A stretch of 64,000 bases of DNA from Actinoplanes lobatus (lineage in GTDB: Bacteria; Actinomycetota; Actinomycetes; Mycobacteriales; Micromonosporaceae): the NCBI RefSeq assembly GCF_014205215.1, contig NZ_JACHNC010000001.1, positions 8,552,501-8,616,500 of the forward strand. Direction: 5' to 3'. Position 1 is the stretch's first letter. Every line of letters starts with the position of its first letter. The notes beneath the pieces are model-generated. The model searched no databases. It worked only from the letters and a program-made list of their open reading frames with translations, and was not told the origin of the DNA. A program made the position numbers and the translations under genes. Below are positions 53,454-62,217 of this stretch, piece after piece.

Positions 53454-55334
53454 ATGACCGAACCACTGGTGGAGAGACGAATACCCGGTGCCCTCTACGG
53501 CCGAACGGCCACCGAGATCACCGGGCCTCTGCGGCCGACCGGGGGGCGGGTCCTGTACCGGCCCGCCTATTCGCGGCGCGACGACTGGATCCTGCGCTCG
53601 CTCGGTGTGGCGCACGTCGTCGTGGCCGTGGTGCTCGGGGTGTACCTGCTGCTGCCGGGCAACCTGCCGGTGGTCGACGGGCTGAACCCGGTGATGGCCG
53701 CGCTCACCGTGGCCGGTCTCGCGGTGATGGTGATCATGCAGGTCATCGTCGGGCTGCGGACCTGCGTGCTGACGTTCTTCGCGGCCCGGGCGCGTGACCC
53801 GATCCCGATGACGCCGCCACGCGGCATGCGGGTGGCCGTACTCACCACGATCGTCCCCGGCAAGGAACCGGTCGAGCTGGTCATGGCCACTTTGCGGGCG
53901 ATGAAGCGGATCCGGCACGACGGCGTGCTCGACGTCTGGCTGCTCGACGAGGGCGACGACCCGGAGGTACGGCGCCGGTGCGCGCGGCTCGGCGTACGCC
54001 ACTTCAGCCGCAAGGGGCACCCGGAGTGGAACCAGGCGTCCGGCCCGTACAAGGCGCGCACCAAGCACGGCAACCACAACGCCTGGCGGTCGGCGCACGA
54101 GAGTGACTACGACGTGGTCGCGCAGATGGACCCGGACCACGTGCCGTACCCGAACTTCCTGGAGCGCACGCTCGGCTACTTCGCCGACCCGGACACCGCG
54201 TTCGTGGTCGCCCCGCAGGTGTACGCGAACCTCACCGAGTCGTTCGTGGCCCGGGGCGCGGCCGAGCTGGCCTACCTGTTCCACGGGGTGATCCAGCGTG
54301 GCGGCAACGGGCGCGGCGCGCCGCTGCTGATCGGCACCAACCACCTGTACCGGCCGGCCGCGTTCAAGCAGATCGACGGCTACCAGGACTCGATCATCGA
54401 GGACCACCTCACCTCGATGGTGATCTTCGGGGCGGTCAACCCGGTGACCGGCAGCACCTGGCGTGGCGTCTACACGCCGGACATCATCGCGGTCGGCGAG
54501 GGCCCGGCGACGTACTCGGACTTCTTCAGCCAGCAGAAGCGGTGGGCGTACGGGATCTGGGAGATCGCCCGCGGCCACTCGCCGGCCGTCCTGCGCCGGC
54601 TGCCGAGGGTGAGCCAGCGGCTGTCCTTCGCCGCGTTGCAGACCCACTACCCCACCACCGCGATCTCCTGGGTCAGCGGCATCTTCCTGACCGGCCTCTA
54701 CCTGGTCGGCGGGATCACCATCACCCGGCTGCCCGGTGTGCTGTGGGCCGCCCTGTTCCTGGCCAACATCGCGTTCGGGCTGGCGTTCATCCAGTTCACC
54801 CGCCGGTTCAACCTGGTCGCCCACGAGCGCCGCTCGTGGGGTCTGTCCGGGATGGCTCTGGAACTGGCCACCGCGCCGGTCTACCTGGCCGCGGCGGCCG
54901 CCCAACTGGCCGGACGGCCGCTGGCCTATGTGGTCACCCCGAAGGGCAAGGCGGCGACCGGTGACACCTGGCGCACCTTCCGGCCGCACCTGGGCTGGGC
55001 GGTGCTGAGCGCCGTCTTCATGGTGGCCGGAATCGCGCTGGGTCACACGTTCCTGTCGCTGTACCTGTGGGCGCTGCTGACCATCGTCACCTGCCTGGCC
55101 CCGGTGGCCCATCTGGTCCTGGGCCGGCGGTCGCAGGGCCGGCCGGTCACCGCGCGCAAGCACGTCGGCGAGCGGCTGATGGCCGCCGGCCTGCTCAACG
55201 AGTCGCAGCTCGGCGAGCTGCTGGACCGGCAGATCATCACCGAGGGCCCGTGGCAGAAACTCGGCGACCTGGCCGTCGAGGCCGGCTACGTGACGCCTGT
55301 CCAGCTGGACGAGGCGGTCCGGGTCGCCGCCTAG
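53454..55334 (+). CDS. BcsA-like GT2 glycosyltransferase with C-terminal MshEN-like domain
   Basis: 626 aa. The ATG at 53454 has ggggagt upstream. Two transmembrane helices (about 45-105) precede a GT-A domain: VWLLDEGDD, QMDPDH (DxD, about 223), GTNHLYRP, EDHLTS and QQKRWAYG (about 359), the D,D,D,QxxRW set of processive synthases. Four or more helices follow. The last 60 residues (about 567-626) read VGERLMAAGLLNESQLGELLDRQ and LGDLAVEAGYVTPVQLDEAV, matching MshEN/GspE-N repeats, a known c-di-GMP-binding fold. No PilZ domain is seen. It probably makes a surface polysaccharide under second-messenger control (inference). Confidence 0.88.
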   Translation: MTEPLVERRIPGALYGRTATEITGPLRPTGGRVLYRPAYSRRDDWILRSLGVAHVVVAVVLGVYLLLPGNLPVVDGLNPVMAALTVAGLAVMVIMQVIVGLRTCVLTFFAARARDPIPMTPPRGMRVAVLTTIVPGKEPVELVMATLRAMKRIRHDGVLDVWLLDEGDDPEVRRRCARLGVRHFSRKGHPEWNQASGPYKARTKHGNHNAWRSAHESDYDVVAQMDPDHVPYPNFLERTLGYFADPDTAFVVAPQVYANLTESFVARGAAELAYLFHGVIQRGGNGRGAPLLIGTNHLYRPAAFKQIDGYQDSIIEDHLTSMVIFGAVNPVTGSTWRGVYTPDIIAVGEGPATYSDFFSQQKRWAYGIWEIARGHSPAVLRRLPRVSQRLSFAALQTHYPTTAISWVSGIFLTGLYLVGGITITRLPGVLWAALFLANIAFGLAFIQFTRRFNLVAHERRSWGLSGMALELATAPVYLAAAAAQLAGRPLAYVVTPKGKAATGDTWRTFRPHLGWAVLSAVFMVAGIALGHTFLSLYLWALLTIVTCLAPVAHLVLGRRSQGRPVTARKHVGERLMAAGLLNESQLGELLDRQIITEGPWQKLGDLAVEAGYVTPVQLDEAVRVAA

Positions 55335-55341
55335 CGGTACG

Positions 55342-55394
55342 CGGACAGCACGAAGGCGGTGACCCGGTCCGGGTCACCGCCTTCGTGCTGTCCG
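55342..55394. terminator. Bidirectional hairpin between GT2 and amidohydrolase genes
   Basis: A perfect 25-bp stem (arms 55342-55366 and 55370-55394) with the 3-nt loop gtc begins 8 bp after the GT2 stop and contains the stop codon of the convergent amidohydrolase gene. It should terminate both transcripts. Confidence 0.85.
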
Positions 55395-56555
55395 GCGCAG
55401 CCGCGGCAGGTCGAGACCGGCGAGCTCGCCGTCGCGTTTCACGATCCGGCCGTCGATGATCACGGTACGGACGTCGCCCGGCCCCACGGTGGCGACGACC
55501 GCGCCGGCCAGCCCCGGCCCGTCCGGCAGGTGCGCCAGGCCGTCGATCAGGATCAGATCGGCCCGGCGGCCCGGCGCGATCGTGCCGACCCGGTCGGCGA
55601 GACCGATGGCGGCCGCGCTGTCGGCGGTGGCCGCGGTCAGGACGCCGGCGGCCGGATGCATGACGCCGGTGGTGAGCCGGTGCGACCGGAGCGTGTCCCG
55701 CAACGGCTCGAACAGGTCCACCGGCGCGTTCACCACGACGTCGGTGCCCAGCCCGGCCCGCCCGCCGGCCGCCGCGAACGTGCTGTACGCCGACACGCCG
55801 TGCCCCATGGTCGCCTCCACCAGCGGGGTGACCGTGACCCCGGTCCCGGTGCCGGCCAGCAGTTTCGCCTCCTCGCCGGTCAGCCCGTTGACGTGCACCA
55901 GGTGCAGGTGCGGGCCGAGCAGGCCCTCGTCGTGGAGCCGGCGCAGCGGTGAGCCGGGGCCGCCGCCCGCGTGCAGGGTCACCAGCATGCCCAGCTTTCG
56001 GCCCATTTCGATCTCGCGGACGGTGTCGTCCCAGTCGCCGAACCCGGGGCCGTTGATCGCCAGCGCGCCGGTGACCCGCCCGCGCAGCCCGGCCAGCCGC
56101 CGGACGTCGGCCTCGTCGGCCGGGTTGTTGTGCCCGAGCACGGCCCGGATGCCGGCCGTCTGGTAGGCGGCCAGGACCGCGTCGGTGTGCTCCGGTGTCC
56201 GGGTGACGTTGCCGAAGTCGAGGACGGTGGTGATGCCCGCGTTCAGGGCTTCGGCCGCGCCGAGCAGGGTGGCGTGGTGGGCGTCGTCCGGCCCGTACGC
56301 GGGAAGGAGCCGGCCGAGCACGGTGGCGAGATAGTCGGCGAGCGTCATGTCCGCGCCGATGCCGCGCAGCGGCGCCTGTGCGACGTGCCGGTGGCCGTCG
56401 ACCAGGCCGGGCGCGACGACGAGCCCGGTCGCGTCGAGCACCTCGTCCGCTCCGGCAGCCGGGAACCGGCCGACCGCCACGATCCGGCCGTCGTCCACGA
56501 GCACGTCGGCGCGCTCGCCGGAGACCAGGCGGCCGCCACTGATCACAAGATCCAT
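55374..56555 (-). CDS. Metal-dependent amidohydrolase (ATZ/TRZ/cytosine-deaminase-like)
   Basis: 393 aa. The metal-binding residues are visible: HRH (55-57) in GLVDGHRH, His in TLHAGGGPG, His in LHLVHVNG, and Asp in AGLGTDVV. The small beta-sandwich parts at both ends (RADVLVDDGRIVAVG; GRRADLILID, RTVIIDGRIV) are standard. The family deaminates or dechlorinates aminated heterocycles. Divergent MarR regulation suggests an inducible catabolic or detoxifying role. The stop codon lies inside the terminator stem. Confidence 0.92.
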   Translation of the reverse strand: MDLVISGGRLVSGERADVLVDDGRIVAVGRFPAAGADEVLDATGLVVAPGLVDGHRHVAQAPLRGIGADMTLADYLATVLGRLLPAYGPDDAHHATLLGAAEALNAGITTVLDFGNVTRTPEHTDAVLAAYQTAGIRAVLGHNNPADEADVRRLAGLRGRVTGALAINGPGFGDWDDTVREIEMGRKLGMLVTLHAGGGPGSPLRRLHDEGLLGPHLHLVHVNGLTGEEAKLLAGTGTGVTVTPLVEATMGHGVSAYSTFAAAGGRAGLGTDVVVNAPVDLFEPLRDTLRSHRLTTGVMHPAAGVLTAATADSAAAIGLADRVGTIAPGRRADLILIDGLAHLPDGPGLAGAVVATVGPGDVRTVIIDGRIVKRDGELAGLDLPRLRRTARRR

Positions 56556-56567
56556 GTCTCCCCCTAG

Positions 56568-56599
56568 AAAGCTTTTCCGAAAGGTATCCAGAAAGCTTT
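56568..56599. promoter_or_regulatory. Pair of AAAGCTTT palindromes, likely MarR operators
   Basis: The 8-bp palindrome AAAGCTTT, each preceded by g, occurs at 56568-56575 and 56592-56599, 24 bp apart. Both lie in the 68-bp gap between the divergent amidohydrolase and MarR genes. Two sites on roughly the same helix face suit two MarR dimers. Confidence 0.7.
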
Positions 56600-56623
56600 G
56601 TTCGGCGCAAGTAGGATGACCCG

Positions 56624-57124
56624 GTGGCCAGGGACGTGGTGGACGACATCGCCGGGGCGTGGGACGCCGAACTCCCCGGCGTGGTCGGCGCGGAACTCGA
56701 GATCAGCAAGCGGGCGGCCCGGCTGTCCGCCCTGCTCAACGCCCCGGTCGAGGCGAAACTGGCGAAGCTCGGCCTGACCAGGGCGGAGTACGACATCCTC
56801 GCCGTGCTGCGCGCCGCCGGCGAGCCCTACCGGCTACGGCCGTCCGCCCTCACCCAGCGGCTCGCCCTCACCTCCGGCGGCACCAGCAACGTGCTGCGCC
56901 GCCTCACCCTGGCCGGCCTCATCGAACGCGACCCCGACCCGTCCGACGCCCGCAGCTCCTGGGTGCGCCTCTCCCCCACCGGCGCGACCAGGGCCGAGGA
57001 GGCGGTCCGCGCGGCCAGCGCCGCCCAGGCGGCCCTGCTGCGGGACGTGCCCCCGGAGGCGACCCGCGCCGCCATCGACGCGCTGCGCACGGTCCTGATC
57101 GCGCTCGGCGACACGGCCGGCTAG
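56624..57124 (+). CDS. MarR-family transcriptional regulator
   Basis: 166 aa from a GTG. The winged helix shows LTRAEYDILAVLRAAG, LALTSGGTSNVLRRLTLAGLIERDPDPSDARSSWVRLSPTG, typical of MarR including the Asp/Arg of the wing. It probably represses itself and the divergent amidohydrolase, releasing DNA on binding an aromatic or heterocyclic ligand. A unit of the 3'-end repeat family starts right after its TAG stop. Confidence 0.93.
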   Translation: MARDVVDDIAGAWDAELPGVVGAELEISKRAARLSALLNAPVEAKLAKLGLTRAEYDILAVLRAAGEPYRLRPSALTQRLALTSGGTSNVLRRLTLAGLIERDPDPSDARSSWVRLSPTGATRAEEAVRAASAAQAALLRDVPPEATRAAIDALRTVLIALGDTAG

Positions 57125-57127
57125 AGA

Positions 57128-57278
57128 GCCATTTCGGTCAAGGTCCGCGTTCCGCTTCCGCTTCTTTCCCGGTACGCGTGACGTCGTCCCGCCTTGTTCG
57201 CCCCGTCCCGTCCGGTCGGCGCGATCTCGCTGCCCGCTCCGGCCTTTGCCGCGCCCGCCGGGCGTAGATCGGTGGCCG
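57128..57278 (+). repeat. Solo unit of the interspersed 3'-end repeat
   Basis: After the MarR stop, cggtcaaggtccgcgttccg, gtccggtcggcgcg and gcccgccgggcgtagatcgg repeat the terminal unit of loci A and B. Here there is one unit only, with no tandem array or inverted partner. Confidence 0.85.
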
Positions 57279-57388
57279 GGCGGGAGCGGAACCGGCCCGG
57301 TGACCGCGATCGGGACGTGGCGGGCCGATCACCCCCGTCCGGGTGACACCGCGCGCCCCGGGATCTCGGCATCGGGCAGGATGATCGG

Positions 57389-58906
57389 ATGAGTCCAGTC
57401 AGCCGTGGCCGCAGGAAGAGATCCCGGAGCACCGGACAGCGCGTCGTGCGCCAGGTCCAGGCCGGCCCGGTCACGTGCGACTGCCCGGACTGCTCCGGCG
57501 GGCAACTCGAACCGCTCGCTCTCGTCGCGGACCTGCTCGACGACGGCGGCCCCCTCCTCGACATCGAGGAGGCCGTCGAGGCGGAGCTGTTCGCCGCCGG
57601 CCTGCTGGCCATGGGTGAACTGGCCGGTGCGGGTTTCGCCGAGGCGGTCGCCGCCGTCATCGTCCCGGAGCTGGAGCGGACCGCCACCCCCGCCGCGCTC
57701 GCCGTGCTGCACGCGATAGCCCTGGTCGACGACGGCACGGCCGCCGCCGAGGCCGTCGCCCGCCTGGAACCTGCCGGCCTGCGCGCGCCACGGTGGCTGG
57801 CCGAGGCACGCATGCCGGTGAGGCCCGGCCTCTACCGGTGCTTCGCCGAACCGTCGGGGCAGGCGTCGTCGGTGCTGCTCGGCACGTTCGAGCGGGCCGG
57901 GCGCATCGACGGTTTCGCTGTCAACGTCGACGACAGCGACTGTCACGCCGCCGTCGACGTGGTGCTGTTCCCCGGCGAGGCCCTCGATCAGGTCGTCGCC
58001 ACGATCGAGGACAACGCCCGCGAGCACGGGCTGCCGATCACCGCCGACCACCTGGATCCTGCCGAGTTCCGCTGGCAGGCCGAGCGGGCCCTGTCCGCAC
58101 GCGCCGCCCATGACGCCGGCCTCGACCCGGACGAGATCGCCGCGGGGTGGGAGGACGGCGACGAACCCGGCTACCACCAGCTCGCCGTGCTCCTGCTGGC
58201 GCGGGTGCGGACCCTGCCCCAGCCGTCGCGCCCGCCGGCCGAGCACCTCGACGACGAGATCGAGCTGTTCACCCGCATCGCCACGGAGACGTCGCCGCGA
58301 CGGCGGGCGCCGGGGGCGAAGCTGCCGGCGAAACGGAAGAAGTCCGACGGCCCGGCGCCGCTCTTCCAGCTCAAGGTGGGCCTGCGGGGCGCGAAACCGC
58401 CGATCTGGCGACGCCTGGAGGTCCCGGCGGACACCGGCCTGGCCGACCTGCACACGATCATCCAGATCGCCTTCGACTGGGACGACAGCCATCTGCACGC
58501 CTTCGAGACCGGGTACGGCACGTTCGGCGCCGCCGACCCGGAACTGGGTCATCAGGCCGAACGGCCGGTGACCCTGGAGCAGGTGGCGGCCGGCGCCGGT
58601 GGCCGGATCCGGTACACCTACGACTTCGGTGACGGCTGGGAGCACGACATCCTGGTGGAGAAGGTGCTGGAACGGGGCTCGGAGGCGTACCCGCGATGCA
58701 CCGGCGGGCGTCGTGCCGCCCCGCCGGACGACTGCGGCGGCATCTGGGGCTACCAGCGACTGGTCGAGATCCTCGGCGATACCGCCCACCCGGAACACGC
58801 AGAGCTGCGCGAGTGGCTGGGTCTCGACCATGCCGACGAGTTCCGGCCGGACCGATTCGACGCCGCGGAGGTGACCCGCTCCCTGGCCACCCGGTTCAAG
58901 CGCTGA
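57389..58906 (+). CDS. pRiA4b ORF-3-family protein
   Basis: 505 aa. The C-terminal part (about 330-500) has the hallmark sequences of plasmid pRiA4b ORF-3 proteins: LKVGLRGAKPPIWRRLEVP, DLHTIIQIAFDWDDSHLHAF, YDFGDGWEHDI and CTGGRRAAPPDDCGG. The N-terminal 300 residues include a CDCPDC motif that may bind zinc and are acidic and Ala-rich. Family members are found on plasmids and mobile elements and have no established biochemical role. No transposase is adjacent here. Confidence 0.9.
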   Translation: MSPVSRGRRKRSRSTGQRVVRQVQAGPVTCDCPDCSGGQLEPLALVADLLDDGGPLLDIEEAVEAELFAAGLLAMGELAGAGFAEAVAAVIVPELERTATPAALAVLHAIALVDDGTAAAEAVARLEPAGLRAPRWLAEARMPVRPGLYRCFAEPSGQASSVLLGTFERAGRIDGFAVNVDDSDCHAAVDVVLFPGEALDQVVATIEDNAREHGLPITADHLDPAEFRWQAERALSARAAHDAGLDPDEIAAGWEDGDEPGYHQLAVLLLARVRTLPQPSRPPAEHLDDEIELFTRIATETSPRRRAPGAKLPAKRKKSDGPAPLFQLKVGLRGAKPPIWRRLEVPADTGLADLHTIIQIAFDWDDSHLHAFETGYGTFGAADPELGHQAERPVTLEQVAAGAGGRIRYTYDFGDGWEHDILVEKVLERGSEAYPRCTGGRRAAPPDDCGGIWGYQRLVEILGDTAHPEHAELREWLGLDHADEFRPDRFDAAEVTRSLATRFKR

Positions 58907-58909
58907 CCG

Positions 58910-59269
58910 TCAGCTCTCGGCGACCGGCCGGAGCCAGGCGGGCGCCGCGCCGCCGCACTCCATCGCCGCGATGCCGTCCAGCATCTCGGTGAGCCGGCCG
59001 GGGGTCAGCCCGGTCTCCCGGCCGGTGTGGACGCCGTCCTCCTTCGCGGAGAACCACACCACGGTGACCTCGGCGCGGGCGCCGCGGAAGAGGGTCACGA
59101 CGGCTTCGAGGTGGTCACCGGAGATGGTCAGCATCCAGAGGTGTTCCAGCTCGTCGCCGTTGCGCGGTCCGTCGAGCTCGGTCCGGATCGGACTGTCCCG
59201 GGTCGAGGCCCAGGAGCCCATGGCGGCCCCGAGCTGAAGGTCCCGGCTGTAATGTGAATCACCGCGCAT
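58910..59269 (-). CDS. Small uncharacterised protein
   Basis: 119 aa from the ATG at 59269; a TTG at 59299 overlapping the upstream stop would add 10 residues. The central stretch LWMLTISGDHLEAVVTLFRGARAEVTVVWFSAKEDGV and the C-terminal LTEMLDGIAAME suggest a small alpha/beta fold. No family recognised. It follows the membrane-protein gene on the same strand with almost no gap, so the two are probably cotranscribed. Confidence 0.6.
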   Translation of the reverse strand: MRGDSHYSRDLQLGAAMGSWASTRDSPIRTELDGPRNGDELEHLWMLTISGDHLEAVVTLFRGARAEVTVVWFSAKEDGVHTGRETGLTPGRLTEMLDGIAAMECGGAAPAWLRPVAES

Positions 59270-59295
59270 GATCGAGAAGTTAGACCCTCCGCTGC

Positions 59296-60342
59296 TCAAA
59301 CCGGTCGCCCCATCGGCGTGTCGTTATCAACCGGAACCACATCGTCCGGCAACACGTCACCGGGGACCACATCGTCGGGAACCACGTCTTCGGCGATCAC
59401 GTCATCGGGCACCGGCTCCGGCCTCCGGAACCGGTCGATGCAGTTCACCCGGATCGCGACGGGCAGTGGCAGGTACATCGCCAGGAGCAGCAGCCCGGCC
59501 ACGCTGATGCCGGGGTTGGTGGGCAACGCGGTGGTCTCGTCGGCGGAGTACGGGTAGAGCGGCGGCTCCTCGACGGTGTCGAACATGATCAGGTAGAAGG
59601 CGGCGAGGGAGCAGGCCGCCACGATCGTGCCCCACGCGACGGCGCCGGGCTGTCCCGCCCGCAGCCGCAGGCTCACGGCGAACATCAGGACGAGCACGGC
59701 CAGGACGACGACCGTCAACCGCCCGGTGAACCAGCCGTCCGGCCAGCTCCCGGCGACCTCGGCCGTCCCCGGCCCGCTCGTGACCCACTCCCGCACCCGG
59801 GCGGTCAGGACGGCGGCCACGGCACAGACCATGGTGGCGACGATCAGGATCGTCCGCTCGTGCCGCTGGCTGAAAACCAGCAGGCACCCGATCAGCGCCA
59901 GCAGGCCCAGCACCACGATCGCCGAGTTGAAGCCGTCGGCGCCGGTCTCCGCCAGCATCCGGCCGGACACATCGGACCGTCGCTCCCACACCCGCGGGGC
60001 CCAGCCCTGATGCGTCTGCTCCTCGCGGCTCAGCACCCGCAGCAGCAGCACCGTCCAGACGATCAGGGTGCCGGCCGAGGCGACCAGACCCGCGACGGTC
60101 GCCGCCCGGCGGAACCGCACCGGCCAGGTCGCGACCGCGTACGCCAGCAGCGCCGCACCGGCGAGCCACAGGAACGAGACGCCCCCGATATCGGTCAGGC
60201 TCTCCTCGACGAGCGTGTATCCGGTGGCGTCGGTGCGTGACCGCCACCAGTCGGCCTGGGCCAGCGGCCAGAGCAACCCACCCGTGACCAGAATCGTGAT
60301 CAGGACGCCGTAACGGAACGTGCGGGGATCTTCACGGACCAT
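59296..60342 (-). CDS. Uncharacterised membrane protein with acidic repeat tail
   Basis: 348 aa from the ATG at 60342. About eight hydrophobic segments, with a loop (about 45-70) and a large loop between segments 3 and 4 (RMLAETGADGFNS). The last ~30 residues are an imperfect DVVPDD repeat (DDVIAEDVVPDDVVPGDVLPDD), which at DNA level is a tandem of roughly 15 bp (about 59325-59410). I recognise no family. It lies between the small gene and a MacB-like permease. Confidence 0.7.
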   Translation of the reverse strand: MVREDPRTFRYGVLITILVTGGLLWPLAQADWWRSRTDATGYTLVEESLTDIGGVSFLWLAGAALLAYAVATWPVRFRRAATVAGLVASAGTLIVWTVLLLRVLSREEQTHQGWAPRVWERRSDVSGRMLAETGADGFNSAIVVLGLLALIGCLLVFSQRHERTILIVATMVCAVAAVLTARVREWVTSGPGTAEVAGSWPDGWFTGRLTVVVLAVLVLMFAVSLRLRAGQPGAVAWGTIVAACSLAAFYLIMFDTVEEPPLYPYSADETTALPTNPGISVAGLLLLAMYLPLPVAIRVNCIDRFRRPEPVPDDVIAEDVVPDDVVPGDVLPDDVVPVDNDTPMGRPV

Positions 60343-60391
60343 GCCGGACACGGTAGCGGTGCATCGCCAGCATCCGATACCGGGACCTGAC

Positions 60392-62212
60392 TCAGTCCCG
60401 CATCGCCGCGGTGACCGGCCGCCGCCCACCGAGCCGCGCCGGAACCGCGGTGAGTGCACCCACCACCAGCACCGTTCCGATCACCACCATCGCCAGCTGC
60501 GGAAACGACGGCGGCGTGGCCCGGTCCCCGTCGCCACCGGTGGCCCGCATGATCGCGGCGAAAAGCAGGTATCCACAGGGGAAGACGCCAAGGATCGCGC
60601 CGCCGAGCGCGGGCAGCACCTGGGCCGTCCCGAGCGCCGCGCTCACGTCACCGGGCGTGGCGCCGAGCGCGCGGGCCAGCGCCGACGAGCGCCGGTTGTC
60701 GAGCACGGTCGCCCAGGTGATCACGACGGCGTTGACCGCGGTGAGGCAGAGCAGCATCACCGTCCACACCAGCAGTACCCGGCGCAACGCCGCCACCTGG
60801 AACTCGGTGTATCCGGCGACCATCGCGTCCCCGGTGAGGAACCCGTCCAGGATCAGCGCCACGTAGATGCCGCTCACGGTGACGGCGACGGCGGCGACGG
60901 CCAGGAGCGCCCGTCGCGGTCGCCGGGCGGTCACCCGCAGGGCGAGGAGCAGGGGTACGGGCATGCGCGCCGAAATCCTGATCAGCCAGCCGATCCGGCG
61001 CGGTGGCCGGGGCGTGTCCGCGAGCGCGCCGACCGTGCTGGTTCTCGCCGCCCGCAGTGCCGGGACGGCGGTGGCCAGAACCGCCACACCCATGGCCACG
61101 GCCGTCACCACGGCAGCCGTCGTCACGGTGAGTGACGGCGTTCCGGCGGTGCCGAGCAACCCGGCGCCCGGTTCGGCGAGCAGCGGCGCGGCCAGGGATC
61201 CGATCGCCAGCCCGGCCGCAGCCGCGATCAGGGCGACCAGCAGGTACTCGGCCAGCAGCACGGCCGCGACCAGGCCCGGGGTGCCGCCGACCGCCTTGAG
61301 CAGGCCCACCCGACGGGTCTGGTCGGCCATCCGCCCGCCGACCAGCACCGCGAGACTGGCCGTGGCGAGCAGGCCGAGCAGCCAGGCGCCGATCATCAGC
61401 AGGATCTGCGAGTCACGGGCCAGCTCGGTGGCCTCGTCACGGATCTCCGTCCACGACGCCATGCCGACCGGGGCGGGTACGCCGTCGAGATGCCGGTCCA
61501 TGAACGCAGCCGTCTGCTCCGGGTCGGCCAGGCGCGCGCTCACCACGTACCGTGATGATTCTGTCTCGGTGGTGAGGCCGCGCGCGTCCGCCCGGGTGAC
61601 CCAGACCAGGCCCGGATTGCGCAGCAATCCCTCCGGCAACGATCGGTCCTCCGGGACGGCGCCGTGCAGGCATCCCTCGTCGACCAGGCAGGTCACGGCC
61701 GGATACGGCGCCATCGCGGCGGTGACCGCGGTTCCGGCCACCCGGAACCGCCGGCCGCCGAGGGTGACCTGATCGCCGGGCCGGACTCCCAGGGTGTCGG
61801 CGAAGGCCGCCTCCAGGACGGCTCCGCCGTCGCTCACCCAGGCGCCCTCGACGACGGCGGGTTGATCGACTGCCGCGGCTTCCGCGTCGCGGCCGATGAC
61901 CTGCACATCAGAGGTACGCCCGGAGGCGTCCAGCCGTGACGCGACGACGGGGTACGGGCCGCTGGTCGCCACGATCGCCGGATCCCGCACGAGTTCGGTG
62001 ACGGCGGCCAGATCCGCGAAGACGACGACATCCGGACCGTGGGTCGCCTCCCGGGTCTGCCGGTAGGGGTCGCTTGCGGCGTCCCGCAGCACCAGCCCCA
62101 GGGTGAGTGTGCTGGTGGCGGCGAGGATGGCGAGGAGCAGGAGGACGGCCTCGGCGGGGCGGCGGCGCAGATCCCGGACGGCGAGGCGGGTGACGAGAAG
62201 CAGGCGGCCCAC
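60392..62212 (-). CDS. ABC transporter permease (MacB/FtsX-like, two FtsX domains)
   Basis: 606 aa from the GTG at 62212, with ggagg 9 nt upstream. A signal-anchor helix (LLLLAILAATSTLTLGLVL), a large periplasmic MacB-type domain (about 50-240), then a first FtsX block (RRVGLLKAVGGTPGLVAAVLLAEYLLVALIAA) and a second FtsX-like block near the end (RRSSALARALGATPGDVSAALG). It follows its ATPase by 5 bp. Such exporters move peptides, lipoproteins or drugs, or act mechanically on the envelope. Confidence 0.92.
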   Translation of the reverse strand: MGRLLLVTRLAVRDLRRRPAEAVLLLLAILAATSTLTLGLVLRDAASDPYRQTREATHGPDVVVFADLAAVTELVRDPAIVATSGPYPVVASRLDASGRTSDVQVIGRDAEAAAVDQPAVVEGAWVSDGGAVLEAAFADTLGVRPGDQVTLGGRRFRVAGTAVTAAMAPYPAVTCLVDEGCLHGAVPEDRSLPEGLLRNPGLVWVTRADARGLTTETESSRYVVSARLADPEQTAAFMDRHLDGVPAPVGMASWTEIRDEATELARDSQILLMIGAWLLGLLATASLAVLVGGRMADQTRRVGLLKAVGGTPGLVAAVLLAEYLLVALIAAAAGLAIGSLAAPLLAEPGAGLLGTAGTPSLTVTTAAVVTAVAMGVAVLATAVPALRAARTSTVGALADTPRPPRRIGWLIRISARMPVPLLLALRVTARRPRRALLAVAAVAVTVSGIYVALILDGFLTGDAMVAGYTEFQVAALRRVLLVWTVMLLCLTAVNAVVITWATVLDNRRSSALARALGATPGDVSAALGTAQVLPALGGAILGVFPCGYLLFAAIMRATGGDGDRATPPSFPQLAMVVIGTVLVVGALTAVPARLGGRRPVTAAMRD

Positions 62213-62217
62213 GGTTC

